Part shown: piece by piece, positions 50,701 through 61,728 of the stretch | How positions within the stretch are numbered: the first letter of the stretch is position 1 | How the letters are laid out: every line of letters begins with the position of its first letter | Assembly (NCBI RefSeq): GCF_000234665.1 | Contig: NC_018332.1 | Span: 553,755-617,754 of the forward strand | Direction: 5' to 3' | Length of the DNA stretch: 64,000 bases | Source of the DNA: Leishmania mexicana MHOM/GT/2001/U1103 | Taxonomy: Eukaryota > Euglenozoa > Kinetoplastea > Trypanosomatida > Trypanosomatidae | The notes under the pieces: generated by a model | The model's input: only the letters and a program-made list of their open reading frames with translations | What the model was told of the DNA's origin: nothing | Database searches by the model: none | Position numbers and translations under genes: made by a program

Positions 50701-52477
50701 CAAAACCTCAGACGGCCAGGGCAGGCGGGCGGGGGAAGGGGAGAAGAGAAAAGATAGTACGAAAGAAAGCGAACAGACCGACAGCGGCAGCTGCAGCCGC
50801 AGGGCACGTGTACACACCCACACAAACAACACGAGTAACAGGCCACGAAGAGAAGGGATGGGTGGTGGTGATCAGATTTTGATGGATGAGCCCCGCCTGG
50901 TGAATGAAAGGTGCGCCCCACCTCCCTGCCGCATGTTCCAGAATTGTTGTCCTCTCTTCCTTCGTTGCCGTTCTGCATACCGCATCAGGTACAACCACTC
51001 ATCGGCCCACTCCCTCCCTCCCTCTCACGACGTTACACGCCTCTCGAAGACGTGAGGTAAGCGAGGGCTCGACAGGCTGGGTGGAAGACGTCGACCATGA
51101 AGCTGAAACTACGGCAGCAAGGTACGGAGCCCCCATGGCATGCGACACCGCTTTTCCTTCACATCCCTCACCCACGTTGCGGGCGCAGAACGGAAGCCCG
51201 TCGCCTCCCCTCCCGTCCCCCCCCCGTCGTCGTTGCGCCGGTGTGGGAATGGTGAGGGGGACTCAGCACGGCCGCGACGGTACAGTGAAAGGAGCGGTTG
51301 AGAAGGTGCATGGGCGAAAGGGTGTGTTTGTGGGTGTGTGTGTGTGTGTGTGGGGGGGGGGGGGGGCAGAAGTCGGGGAAGAGAGGCGGAAAACACCCGA
51401 AGAGAGGAACCACCCATAAAGGAGAGTCGTAAGGACGGCTCTCCAGCGAGGCGAATAAAGCACACGCACACACATACATACAGGGAGGGAGTGGGAGAGG
51501 GGGGCACAGGGGCACAGGGGCACAGAGGGTGCAGGGGGGGGGGGCTCAAGCAAAACAAACAACAAAAGGGAACGAAAGGAGAAAGCACAACAGCGAGAGA
51601 GAGAGGGGGAAGGGGGAGGAGGAGGGGGGGGGGGCGAAGACACCCACAACCTCCCCCTCCACACCCACACACACACACACACAGGGAAAAGAAGGGGATG
51701 AGAACATGAAGGAAACAGGCAGATGCGGTAGAAAACAACGGCACGCTCAGCCGTGTACCGGCACAGACGGGACGGAAAAGATGAGTCGACACTATCCGCG
51801 AGAGGCAGAGAGAAGGAGCAGCCACATTTTACAAAGAAAGCACGCAGGAAAATGAAGCACCGCCACATCCATAGCGGCATCAGCAGCGGCGGCAGCAGCT
51901 GAGTTTCGCCTTTTTGTTGTTGGAGGCAGCACACAGGGCAGCACAAAGAAACACAGCAACCGAATTTGAAGGGAAAAAAGGGCACAGAGGGAGACGGGGT
52001 GGCCAAGGGAATACAGAGCACACACACACACAGGGAGGGGGAGAGCGAGTGTGTGTATGTGTGTGAAAAAAGGCGGATGGTGCATAGCACGTTTATCAAG
52101 ACCCCCCCCACTCCTCCTCCCCCTCCTCAGCGTATTGATTCCTCCGTCTCTCGTGACGTTCTCATGTCCACGGAAACGGAGAGACACGAGAGACCACACC
52201 ACCACCACCACAAAGGTGTAAAGCAGCGCGTACAGGGAATCAGATGCACTGATGTCTCGCTTGCCCCCCCCTCTCTATTGCCACGTGAAGCACAGAGAAG
52301 GAGAGGAGCGCTGAGTTCAAGCCACCGTTGTAGCATTTCTGGTGTCACGGTAAAGGAGAGCGTGAACCTGAGCCCCCTACACGCACCGAATCCCACCTCC
52401 TCCCAGCCCCTTATAATCTCCTTGACCGCCTCCGTCCTGTTGTCCTGCTCCTCTGCCTCGATGCGCCACCCTGGTCG
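47789..52477 (-). other. 4.7-kb gene-free, purine/pyrimidine-asymmetric region
   Basis: No credible gene is seen on either strand. The + strand is strongly purine-rich (GA and GGA runs) and the transcript strand correspondingly pyrimidine-rich over most of 48.0-52.1 kb. It holds TA runs at 48439-48452 and 49650-49685, a G-run at 51350-51366, CA tracts at 50091-50111 and 51668-51683, and A-runs. Open frames of up to 364 codons on the - strand are Cys/Leu/Ser-rich translations of CT and GT repeats. It must contain the 3' UTR of the 1374-aa gene and the leader of the 107-aa ORF. Confidence 0.6.
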
Positions 52478-55400
52478 CTATACCGGCCAAGAGACGCCGC
52501 GCCAGTCCCAGCGGTACTTGCCGGAGCCGACGGAGTTCTTTGCGCTGTTCACCAGATCGCCTTGCCCAGGCGTGTGCGCGGCGCTGCTGTCGCCCGAGAA
52601 CGGCACTATCGTCGCGTCGCCGCCAGGACGCAGTGTGCCGGTCATGAGTGCTGTCGCCACAGCTGCCCTGCCCGCAGGAGAGACGTCGCCACAGCCCCTG
52701 CGCACTGGATCAGCACTAAACTGCAGTACCGGAGTGTGCTGTAACGCATGCATACTGCCAACGTCGGCCCCAACCGTATCCAGTGGCGGCGGACGCAGCG
52801 ACCCCTTTCGATACGTCGGCGAAGCGTTCGAGCAGCAACTCGACCAGAACAGCTCCCCTGTCGACAGCGACGATGAACGAGTCGACGACACCGGCTGGCA
52901 TGGCTCGGTGTACCGGATGGAGTGCAGCAGGGGAGCGTGACGAGCGTGCGCCGACGACGCAGAGCCGCTTGCAAAGGTAATGGAGGTGCCACGCATAGAA
53001 GACGGCTGTGCCGCGCTGGACGTGCTCCACTTGGCTGGCGTTGCTGCCTGCTGCGGAGTGCTGGCAATGCTGCCGGTGCCGTAGCCACCCCTTATGGTCA
53101 TAGCAGCGGAGCGCTGCGGTGGCGGTCCCCGCGCATCGACGAGCGCCGTCGCGTTGTTCAACGTGCAAGAGTGGGGGAGCAGCTCCTCCTCGGCACGCGG
53201 GTATCGGCCTCGCTCGGCAGACGCCGGTGAGTGTCCACCCTGTCGGTGAGAGTCATCCTCGCTGGGGCCCCACCTGCCCGGGATGCGCACCGGTGGCGAT
53301 CCGCACGGTTGAATCACCGCAGAGTCCGTTGCCTGCACGCTGTACTCAGCAGACGCCTCAGAAGCCGTACCGACGACGCTCGGCTGTGCACCGACGAATG
53401 GCATGCTTGGTACGTCGCGTGGTGTGTGGAAGTGGTGGGGGCTGTCGTTTATTTGACTGGCTCGGAGAGGTGTGGTGCCGACGGTGGCAGAGCAGCTTGG
53501 CGTCGTGCGCACGCTGCGCCGCTGCCTCACGACCACGTTTACAGTGGGCGCATCGGCGTTGCCGGCCGGGGCCGACTCAGGGACACCAATCCAGCACGTC
53601 GTGGCGGCAGCAGCCGGAGACCTGCGCTGCGACGGCTGGCGGTAAGAGAGGCTGGCAGAGCTGCTGCGGCTGCCCATGCTTACGGACGCGAGGCTCACCC
53701 CCGTGTGCGAGTTTGGCGTTCCTACAGTGCTCGATGAATGCGTCCACAAGGCCATGGAGGTGCTGGACCCGACCGGAAGGGCGAGCTGCAAGCCCTGCTG
53801 AGCAGGCGCAACCCTCCCCTGTCGAGCATCTTTGCGAGGGGTGCCAGAAACGTTTTGTGACTGCGCGAGATGGCCGACCGCGACAGGCGGCGTGGACGAT
53901 GAGGGTTTGCGTGGCTGGTCGTCGGTGCGGACTCGCTTTGGCTTGGCACTGTCATCTGCTTGATTGCCACGCGCCGTGGGTGCCGTTGGCGACAAGATGG
54001 CTTTCGCCTGCACTGCAGTCGACACAAAACCGGTGTGTGCGCTGTAGAACTCCATCGAGGATGTTCCAGAACCCTTGTCGCGTCTGCTGTCGCTGCTACC
54101 GCTCTTGTCGAGCCCATCGGACGCGACAGACGGGTTCGAGGGGAAGTTGCCCTCATAGGAGCTATGTAACCCACTGGAGGCGGCAGTTGTGACGGTCACA
54201 GACATCGACAACGACTGACCTCCCGCCACGGCGTCATCGTCCCTCGCGGCTGCCGCGCCGCCCGACTCCGTCTCTACCGCGGAGGTCGGCTCCTTGCTCG
54301 AGTGCGATCGCTTGATGTGGTTGCGGTACGCCTGCTCCACGTCCGCCCCTGACTGGATCCACTTCTTGAGAAACTCAGGTGTGGTGCCGTAAAAGACCAC
54401 CTGCCCCGCACACAGCTCGCGCCAGACTAGGAGGCCCATCCCGAGCCCCTCCGGCACGCCAGTCTTGCCGCTCAGCAGCCAATGCGAGTCTGTCGGTAGT
54501 GCCCGCCGTGATGCCTGACACGCTTGCCGGCAGAGCGACAAGAGGATGTCTTCGGCAAACTCGTTGGGCGAGACGCGCCAGAAGGCGCCTGGAGCCGGTG
54601 TCGAGGAAGTCGAGGGCGCAGACGTGGCGTACCGCAGCACCGTTCCCGCCGCCACCTTTGCCCACCCGTCCCCTTCGTGTTCGGTATCGTGCACCTCGAC
54701 ATAGGCCTCGTTGGACGGGATCCAGACGTCGCCGAGCTTCGGGGTCACCCTCGGGGGCCGAGGCTCCTCGTCGGTCAGCAAGAGCGTGCCGTCAAGCGGG
54801 CTCTCCGTCAGGTTCCGCTGCGCGAGCCCCTGTCGCAGCTTCGCCGCCTCGCCACCCATAAGCTGCTCGAAGTGTCCAGTGTAGAAGCGAGATGCCCACA
54901 GCAAGATGCGGCCAATCGAATCCGCCGCCACGGAGCCGCGCAGCTCATCCGCGCGAACCACCGTCCGGATTTGGTACTTCAGCGACTCAGAGCCAACTTC
55001 AGCAGCATCACCTCCCGGGCGCATCGCAACGGCGCTGATGCTAGAGTTAGCATCCATCGTCTTCGACATCCGCGACTCGTTCGGGGCACAGGATTGCCGT
55101 AAGCTCGCGTTGCTGTTCGCGGGTGCCACGCCTATGTCGCCGCCGCAGTCTTCCTCGCCGCTGGCGCCGTGAGACAATGACGTTATCGTCGCTGCCGTTG
55201 AGATCGGCTTCGCACACGACAACGGCGCGGGCGCTTTACCCTTCTTTTCGCTGACGGCGGGGGTCGCGCACGCGGAGCTCTGGTCGATGCGCGCGCGCAG
55301 CTCACGCAGGTAGCACAGAGCCGGAACATCGGCGCGGTGCATCAAGATTTCGATGGGGCGGCGCAGCACTGTCTCCTTGGCGACGTCCGCGGCGACGGAG

Positions 55401-56602
55401 GTGATCATGGTGCCCAGACCCTCAAGATGTATCTTCAACCCATCTCGTGGAACTGAGCTGGTCATATGCGGTGGCGAGTGGCGCCTCCACTCAACGTCAT
55501 TACTGCCGTCATCGTCGGCGATCGCGTACGGATCGGCCGCGGCTGGAAGATTGGCACCGTATGGGTCAAGGTACGGGTCGCGGTAGGCGGCTGCAGCACT
55601 GCCGGCACCGTTAGTCGCCGTAAGGCGCAGCGCCGCGAGAGGGTCCGCTACGTTCCCCGCCGCGTCTGCTTTGACGCCCGCCCGCGTCGCCGCACCTTGC
55701 ACCACTCCGCCGCCCACAAGCGACGCTTCCTCGTGGGGTCGCAGGATACCGATGGCTTGCAGCTGTGTTATGTATGTGTATGCCGCGAGAAGAGTCACCT
55801 GCGCGCGGTGGTTGCCACCCGCGCTCTTCGACAGAAAAATCGTGAGGCACATGGGCAACTTGGCGGCCTGGCTGTGGTGCATCGATGGCGGGCAAAAGCG
55901 CGTGTCGCCGACAAAGCCGAAGATGCGCACGCGCAGGTTGTAGTGCGGCAACCGCACCGTGTTCTCCATCGTCATGTACCCGTTCGACGCACTGGAGCCG
56001 CTGACCTTGCCATGCCGATGTACCCTGCTGTTTCTGCCGCTCTTCTTCTTACCTCCGCCAATGTTGCTACCTAGAGATGGTGTGTCGGTGGTTGACATCA
56101 CGGCACCACCCGCGGCAGCGACAGTTGCGGTCGTGCTTGCCTCGTACACAAAGGCAACGGCGCATGGCACTGGTGACACCACTCGCCCTGCGCGGCTCAG
56201 AGCGATCAGCTCGTTGTCCGTCTCCAGCAGCCGCTGCTCGCTGAGACTCATGTACCAGTTGTAAATATCCTTGTCGGACCCGATCTGATCTCGCACCACC
56301 GTGTGCTCCGCTGCCATGCTGCGGGCATCCCGGTAGTAATACGCTACGTTCACTTCTCGCCGCACGTGCAGCAGCTGCTGAAAGAGCGGCGAGGCCGAGC
56401 TGGGGAAGTAATCGGGGATGAGGGGGATCAGAATGATCTCCGGCTGCTGCGACGCCGCCGTCGGCATGTCGGTCAGCGGCTCGCCGGCATTGTTAGCGCC
56501 AAGAGACGTGGAGTGCCCTACGGTTGGTGCTGCGCTTCCCCGGACGCGAGGGCCACGCACAATGTGTCGCACCAGCGTCTCCCTACTCGGTGCCCCTCCC
56601 AT
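52478..56602 (-). CDS. large protein with predicted N-myristoylation signal (1374 aa)
   Basis: The first ATG, at 56602, starts MGGAPSRETLVRHIVRG. Gly2 with small residues at positions 5-6 is a classical N-myristoylation consensus, so membrane association is predicted. The N-terminal about 330 residues are the most ordered: EIILIPLIPDYFPSSASPLF, VNVAYYYRDARSMAAEH, DKDIYNWYMSLSEQRLLETD and CLTIFLSKSAGG. Two further ordered segments lie near residues 530-560 (SIGRILLWASRFYTGHFEQL) and 620-745 (EFAEDILLSLCRQACQASRR, GLGMGLLVWRELCAGQVVFY). Beyond about residue 760 the sequence is Ser/Ala/Thr-rich and disordered. I recognise no family. The frame extends 61 codons upstream without an ATG. Confidence 0.9.
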   Translation of the reverse strand: MGGAPSRETLVRHIVRGPRVRGSAAPTVGHSTSLGANNAGEPLTDMPTAASQQPEIILIPLIPDYFPSSASPLFQQLLHVRREVNVAYYYRDARSMAAEHTVVRDQIGSDKDIYNWYMSLSEQRLLETDNELIALSRAGRVVSPVPCAVAFVYEASTTATVAAAGGAVMSTTDTPSLGSNIGGGKKKSGRNSRVHRHGKVSGSSASNGYMTMENTVRLPHYNLRVRIFGFVGDTRFCPPSMHHSQAAKLPMCLTIFLSKSAGGNHRAQVTLLAAYTYITQLQAIGILRPHEEASLVGGGVVQGAATRAGVKADAAGNVADPLAALRLTATNGAGSAAAAYRDPYLDPYGANLPAAADPYAIADDDGSNDVEWRRHSPPHMTSSVPRDGLKIHLEGLGTMITSVAADVAKETVLRRPIEILMHRADVPALCYLRELRARIDQSSACATPAVSEKKGKAPAPLSCAKPISTAATITSLSHGASGEEDCGGDIGVAPANSNASLRQSCAPNESRMSKTMDANSSISAVAMRPGGDAAEVGSESLKYQIRTVVRADELRGSVAADSIGRILLWASRFYTGHFEQLMGGEAAKLRQGLAQRNLTESPLDGTLLLTDEEPRPPRVTPKLGDVWIPSNEAYVEVHDTEHEGDGWAKVAAGTVLRYATSAPSTSSTPAPGAFWRVSPNEFAEDILLSLCRQACQASRRALPTDSHWLLSGKTGVPEGLGMGLLVWRELCAGQVVFYGTTPEFLKKWIQSGADVEQAYRNHIKRSHSSKEPTSAVETESGGAAAARDDDAVAGGQSLSMSVTVTTAASSGLHSSYEGNFPSNPSVASDGLDKSGSSDSRRDKGSGTSSMEFYSAHTGFVSTAVQAKAILSPTAPTARGNQADDSAKPKRVRTDDQPRKPSSSTPPVAVGHLAQSQNVSGTPRKDARQGRVAPAQQGLQLALPVGSSTSMALWTHSSSTVGTPNSHTGVSLASVSMGSRSSSASLSYRQPSQRRSPAAAATTCWIGVPESAPAGNADAPTVNVVVRQRRSVRTTPSCSATVGTTPLRASQINDSPHHFHTPRDVPSMPFVGAQPSVVGTASEASAEYSVQATDSAVIQPCGSPPVRIPGRWGPSEDDSHRQGGHSPASAERGRYPRAEEELLPHSCTLNNATALVDARGPPPQRSAAMTIRGGYGTGSIASTPQQAATPAKWSTSSAAQPSSMRGTSITFASGSASSAHARHAPLLHSIRYTEPCQPVSSTRSSSLSTGELFWSSCCSNASPTYRKGSLRPPPLDTVGADVGSMHALQHTPVLQFSADPVRRGCGDVSPAGRAAVATALMTGTLRPGGDATIVPFSGDSSAAHTPGQGDLVNSAKNSVGSGKYRWDWRGVSWPV

Positions 56603-59190
56603 TCTCGTTTCTATTGCGTGTGCGCTGGCACTGCACCCTCCCCCTCCTCCGAAAACTGCCTCGAAGCTTTTCCCTTTTTCCGCGTTGTTGGCGTCGCGAC
56701 GACCCCTCTGGGCCCCAATTGCTGCTTTGCTTGACTGTTGAGTCGAGGGGCGGGGTGTGTGGGTGGCCTGTATACTGGCGAGCACCGACCTCCGCCTCTT
56801 TCGACACTCTTTCTCCTATGGAGGAGAAGGAAAGACGGATTACCACGTGACCGTATGTCCGAGTCCAGCAGCAGCTCCGTGTCGCGCACTTTTCTGGTGT
56901 TGATGTCGCTTTCTCTCTCCCTCTTCGGTGGCACCCGCACACGTCGGGGGGTGGGAGAAGGGGGCCAGACAGGAGAGACACAGAGAGGCGCCTCCGATGG
57001 GAAAGACCGAAGCGGAAACAAAAGACGAAGGAGTGGTGTGTGGAGCCTGCCCCGAGAGACAAGAAGAAAGGGAGAGGAGAGGGAAAGGGATGTCGTGGTG
57101 CAGACGGGCGGGTGGCCAACGTTACAAGAAGGCAACTGAGGTGACCTCATCCGTGGGTGGGTGGGGGGTGGAGGGGAGGGGGTACATGCGTCGATATAGA
57201 TGCACGCGCACACACATACGTACACACAGGTATATATATATATATATGCATGTGCACGTATGTGTATGCGTGTGAAGCACAAGAGAATGCGGGTGCGACC
57301 CATTCAGAGTTACGCGGTGCAGCGTGCATGAGATCGAAGCGGGGGAGGGGTGTGCATCAGGTGAGAAGCATGCAGGGACGAGGGGGACATGGCGAAGGGG
57401 ATGCCGCGAAGAAAAACATCGGAGAGGCGGCAACGGAGGCAACGCTCGACATGGGAGGGAGAAGGATTGATAACCGGTGGCGATGCGTACCCATCCCTCT
57501 CTCCTCTCGGCCGCCGTATGACGCGTATGTGAGTTCTCTGTGCACAGCACCGGCAACGGTGAGAGAGGCGAGGAGACGATCCCGCTCGCGCATGAGACTG
57601 CGCACGCAATTAGTGTCGCAGCGCACGTGCAACCCAAGTGCGCACATGCATCTCGGGGGAAGGGGGAGAAGAGAGCAGCTTGCACGTTCTTCTACACAGC
57701 CCCGAAGTGTCTATGCAGTTGCGCATGTTGACTGCCACGGTGCAGATGTGGCAGAGCGTCCTTTGTGTTGTTGCTCGTCTGCACGTTGTGTAATCATTTT
57801 TTTTTCTTTTCATCTCGGGCCCTTCCCGGTGTGCGTGCATGCCTCCGAGGTCGATGTCGGACGTCCAGGCCATGCGCAAGCGCGCGCTGCCTTTGGGTGA
57901 TGGAGTGCGAGCAGGAGGTCACGAGAGGAGCCGACACGGACGGAAATTAATAAACGACACAACGGAAAGGCGTGATGGAGAGAGGAGCGAGATGGGGCAG
58001 AGAGACGGAGGTGACGGAGGCACTAGACACAAGAGAGAAGAAAGGACAACCAGAGACCACACATGGCGCGCAGGTAGTCGGAGAGACAGAGAGAAATGGG
58101 GATAAGCATAGCTCCCACCCACCCAATACCTCCCGCCCCTCCCTACACGAAAAGCGCGCATGCACATGTGGCCCATACCCGACGCGTCGACACCACCAAC
58201 GAACAACGAATCAACCAAAGATATAATAACGAGGAAAGCAACACGTGGGAACGCACGCGAGCGCAGAGAAGCGAAGCGAAAGAGGAGGTCGCACCCATGC
58301 AGCCGTCTTTTTTTTGTGTGTGTGGGGGGGAGGGGGGGAGGTTGTGGCAAAGGGGGGAAGGGACAAGACACGCACACATCCTACACCCTACACAACTGAC
58401 GGTTGACGCGGGAGGCCATCATACGGCGGGAAAAGGAGGGGGAGGGGGAAGGGAGGGGGGAGGACAGAGCCTCAGAGAGACAGACATACAGACGGACAGA
58501 CACAAAGACATATATATATATATGGAAAAAATATATATATACAAGACACATTCTCCTTGTTCGTTTGGCTGCAAACCCAAAACGAGCAGGAGCGGCTGAT
58601 GGCTGGTTCCGGTGTGGGTGTGGGTGTGAGAGAGAGGGGGAGGGGGAGACCGGGGTGGAGAGGAGGGAAACGCGTCTGCGCGCCCAGCGGACGATGTCGA
58701 GCAAGCGTGGAGAGTGATCGGCGCTGAATAGGTGTGCTCTCGGCTTCTCCGTAGGTACAGCCACACAGCCAGGCATACATGCACCGATATACGAGCTACG
58801 CTCGCGGCGGAAGCAGTGCAGCCACCGGCGATGGCGTCGCGCATAACACGCAGCAGCGAATTGGAAATCCGTGCAGCCGTGCAATTGGCCCACGAGGAAA
58901 CCATCCCAGAACTGACGAAAGAACGGCAGCAGAAATCCGGCAACGTCTGTGGAGAAAGGATCCGTGGTGGAGAGGCTGACGCGCATCCCAGTGCCTGTAA
59001 GTGTGTGCATATGGGGTGCGGTGCGTGTGCAGGGCGCGCCTCTACGTGCGGCAGCATGACACCCCAGCACACCAAGAACTACAGGGAGGCGCGCGCAAGC
59101 GAGCGAGCGAATGAGCGAGAGAGAGAAAGCGGTTTGCGCCGTGGATGCTGGGCGCATATGACCTACCTACCCCTCTCTCTGCCTCACTGG
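56603..59190 (-). other. intergenic region upstream of the 1374-aa gene
   Basis: About 2.6 kb without a credible gene. TA runs lie at 57232-57247 and 58510-58541, a G-rich block at 58320-58345 (C-rich on the transcript) and pyrimidine-rich transcript sequence near 56930-57090. Part of it is the 3' UTR of the pseudokinase gene. Confidence 0.5.
58510..58541. repeat. AT-rich (TA)n tract
   Basis: Two TA runs are separated by ggaaaaaa. They are easily melted and sit in the 3' UTR side of the pseudokinase gene. Confidence 0.85.
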
Positions 59191-61728
59191 CTAATACCTC
59201 TGCCGAGAAGGGCGGCCGCTGGAGGAGTCGCGCAGGGTGTGTTCGAGTCCCTCCAGTGCCGCCAGTTGCGCACAGAGCGGCACCGCGCTGAAAAAGAGCG
59301 CGTCATCGCGGAGCAACTTGCGCAGCCGCTTCATGAAAATCTCGTTCGCGCGCGCCGCCAGCCGAGCCTCCTCCGGCTGACTGATAAACAGCGCCACCTC
59401 CTGCATGGTCTCGCCGTAGAGGTTGCGGTTCCGTAGCAGGGCACGCAAGGTGCTGCGGATGCCGTCAATAGTCCACTCAACAGCGGAGAGCGTGCCAACA
59501 TCCGTCGAGCTCTTCAGCACCGAGCGGCCGCCGCCGTCGGCACTGTGCATGGGGCGATCGTCGCCGTCGCTCGATGGGCTGGTGACATGTCCAGAGGAGT
59601 CGTTGCTCCGAAGAGAGTACGGCTGCACGGGGTTCGGCGGCGGTGATGGCAGACGTGGGGAAGTGGCACCGCGCAGCGGCAGCGCAGAGAATCCGGCGCT
59701 ACGTGCGCCATACGCCTCCTGTGTCGACAAGAATGTGTGCGAAGGTCGCGGCATGTTCCCACTGTACCGCGTGGAATACGCGTTGACCGCGGCTGCCGAG
59801 TTGCTGCCGCCGGCTGGCGTTTTGGCACGCGGTGTTAACGGTCGTGAAGTCGAGTTTGGTGGTGGCGGTGAGGCGGGCAGTGGTGTCTGGCAAGGCGACG
59901 CTTCACTCTGAGCGTCTTCCGTGAGCTGAGCCCTCGACTTCGGGGGCTCCACACCAGCGCCCATCTCCTCGCTCTCAGCTGCAGGCGCAGCCGTGGCAAC
60001 TGGGAGAAACTCGTGTGGTGGGGCGGAGCGAGGAGCGACGATGACAATGCCGTCCTGGTCGATCACATCCACATTGTCGGCGTCGGTGAGCCGCTGATTG
60101 TTCTGCCGCTGCCACTCAGTGAAATGCTTTCGCATCTCCTGTTGGCGCGCTGCCGTCTCCAGCCGCAGCTGCCGCAGCGTTTCTCTTTGAAACTGCTTGG
60201 CATCGTCCACGCGCCGCCGCGGAGACAGGGGCCATATCCCCGCCTTCCGCAGCAGCTCACCTTGCTCCGCAAAAATCTCGTCCAGCACGCGCGTGTTGTG
60301 GTCGATGAGGCCACCTCGGCTGTTGTGTCGCGGGCTGGGCGATTTCGTGTTGCGGAGGTTGCTTGTCGACCCGCGAAGGTGATGATGACCGTGCTCGCCG
60401 CGTGAAGTCCCTTGCGGTGTCTCGCCGCCTCCGATGAAGGCGTGCTGCTTCGGCGGGCTCGCATTCATGCGCTGCAGCAGCTCAAACTTCGCCCCTGCAC
60501 GGCGATACCAGCTGTCGTCCGGCGCGTGCGTAGGACGTCCGGGGTGGTCGAGGTGCGGGGTGGGTGCCGACATCGGTGGTGGCGGTGACGAGTGTTCTAC
60601 GGTAGCAGGTGTCTCGGCTGGGTGGCGCTGACTATTATGTACGCGAGTGGACGGCACATCAGGCGGAGTTGAGGACGTGGTGGAGCTTGGTGGGCGACTG
60701 GAGGCACCCTTTGTCGTGCACTGGGCCTTGGATGCCCCTCCACCGGCGCTACGGTTTTCGGCAGTGGCCGACTGCACTACAGTCGCCGCACTCCCGCCAG
60801 TGCTTCCAGATGCGGCGATGTGCGGCTGTCTACTCGCGATGGCAGGAGCCGAGCTTGCGGACGCGACTTGCGCAGAGGTGGTAGAGGGGGCGGTGGCCGG
60901 GTGTGAGGGCCATGGTGGTTGGCCCAAGCTGATGGTGCCAGCCAAGGCAACTAGTGACTGGACAACGCTCTCCATTGACGGTCGCGTCGCTGGCTCGTCT
61001 GCCATCATGCGAGAGAGAAGCTGGCGTGCGGTGCCAGAGCGTCGCGCAATGTTTGTGCCCTTTGCCGTGAGTAGCACCACGCCGAGTCGACCCAGACACC
61101 ACACGTCGCTCAGTGTGGGGTGATAGCCGCTGCCACTCCTGGTGCTGTGGTTCGCGCCTTCGCCGCCGCCGTTGGGATGTGCCGCAGGTGCTGCGAGAAC
61201 CTCGGGTGGGTAGTCGAGTTCTACGCGCACACCGCTCTTCTTCCGTTCTTGCAGCTGCGAATAGTAGACCGGGAGGGGTAGCGGCACGCCGAGGAGGAGG
61301 TTTGCCGTACCACCCGTGTGGTGGTCCAGAAAGAGACGATCCCCTGTAAGGCCTGGGAAGAAGAGATTGTGCAGGTGCAGCTGCCGAATCGCCAGCGCGC
61401 ACGCGCAGAGCCACCGCAGCACGCTGGCCTCTTCGAGCGAGCTGTGCTCTTCCTCCTCTATTAAGGTCGTGACATCGCCCTCCGAGGCGTATGAGGCGAC
61501 GACGCTGAGAAAGGAGCTCTGGATGAGGACGGTGTGGATCGGCACGAAGCCCCGCAGGCGGCGCTTGTGCAGCTCCTCGTACATCCGAACTGCCGTGCTC
61601 ACCTCCTCGGCGGCCCACCCTGCCACATTCATGCGGCGCAGCACGCGTAACGCCCCGCCAGCCTCCGTGTCCTGCACGAGAAGGGTCGCGGAGTTGTTGC
61701 CGATGCTAAGTACCTTCTTGCGAATCAT
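59191..61728 (-). CDS. protein kinase-like pseudokinase (845 aa)
   Basis: The N-terminal about 280 residues follow the protein kinase fold but with the catalytic elements lost. The glycine loop region reads SIGNNSATLLVQD, without the GxGxxG glycines. The ATP-binding Lys of VAIK is Arg28 in ALRVLRRM. The HRD loop is replaced by FFPGLTGDRLFLD, and no DFG is present (LLLGVPLPL instead). The F-helix signature is kept as SDVWCLGRLGVVLLT, and a C-lobe ending RMMADEPATRPSMESVVQSL is clear. This is a pseudokinase, probably a scaffold or allosteric regulator. A long disordered middle is followed by a helical segment (RQLRLETAARQQEMRKHFTE) and a C-terminal helical block (GETMQEVALFISQPEEARL). The first ATG with this sequence is at 61728; the ORF upstream is leader. 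Confidence 0.9.
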   Translation of the reverse strand: MIRKKVLSIGNNSATLLVQDTEAGGALRVLRRMNVAGWAAEEVSTAVRMYEELHKRRLRGFVPIHTVLIQSSFLSVVASYASEGDVTTLIEEEEHSSLEEASVLRWLCACALAIRQLHLHNLFFPGLTGDRLFLDHHTGGTANLLLGVPLPLPVYYSQLQERKKSGVRVELDYPPEVLAAPAAHPNGGGEGANHSTRSGSGYHPTLSDVWCLGRLGVVLLTAKGTNIARRSGTARQLLSRMMADEPATRPSMESVVQSLVALAGTISLGQPPWPSHPATAPSTTSAQVASASSAPAIASRQPHIAASGSTGGSAATVVQSATAENRSAGGGASKAQCTTKGASSRPPSSTTSSTPPDVPSTRVHNSQRHPAETPATVEHSSPPPPMSAPTPHLDHPGRPTHAPDDSWYRRAGAKFELLQRMNASPPKQHAFIGGGETPQGTSRGEHGHHHLRGSTSNLRNTKSPSPRHNSRGGLIDHNTRVLDEIFAEQGELLRKAGIWPLSPRRRVDDAKQFQRETLRQLRLETAARQQEMRKHFTEWQRQNNQRLTDADNVDVIDQDGIVIVAPRSAPPHEFLPVATAAPAAESEEMGAGVEPPKSRAQLTEDAQSEASPCQTPLPASPPPPNSTSRPLTPRAKTPAGGSNSAAAVNAYSTRYSGNMPRPSHTFLSTQEAYGARSAGFSALPLRGATSPRLPSPPPNPVQPYSLRSNDSSGHVTSPSSDGDDRPMHSADGGGRSVLKSSTDVGTLSAVEWTIDGIRSTLRALLRNRNLYGETMQEVALFISQPEEARLAARANEIFMKRLRKLLRDDALFFSAVPLCAQLAALEGLEHTLRDSSSGRPSRQRY

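Noticed and set aside
58821..58960. Protein-like pieces on both strands near the pseudokinase 3' flank
   Set aside because: They are short, on conflicting strands and without a leader signal; most likely 3' UTR sequence with chance openness.
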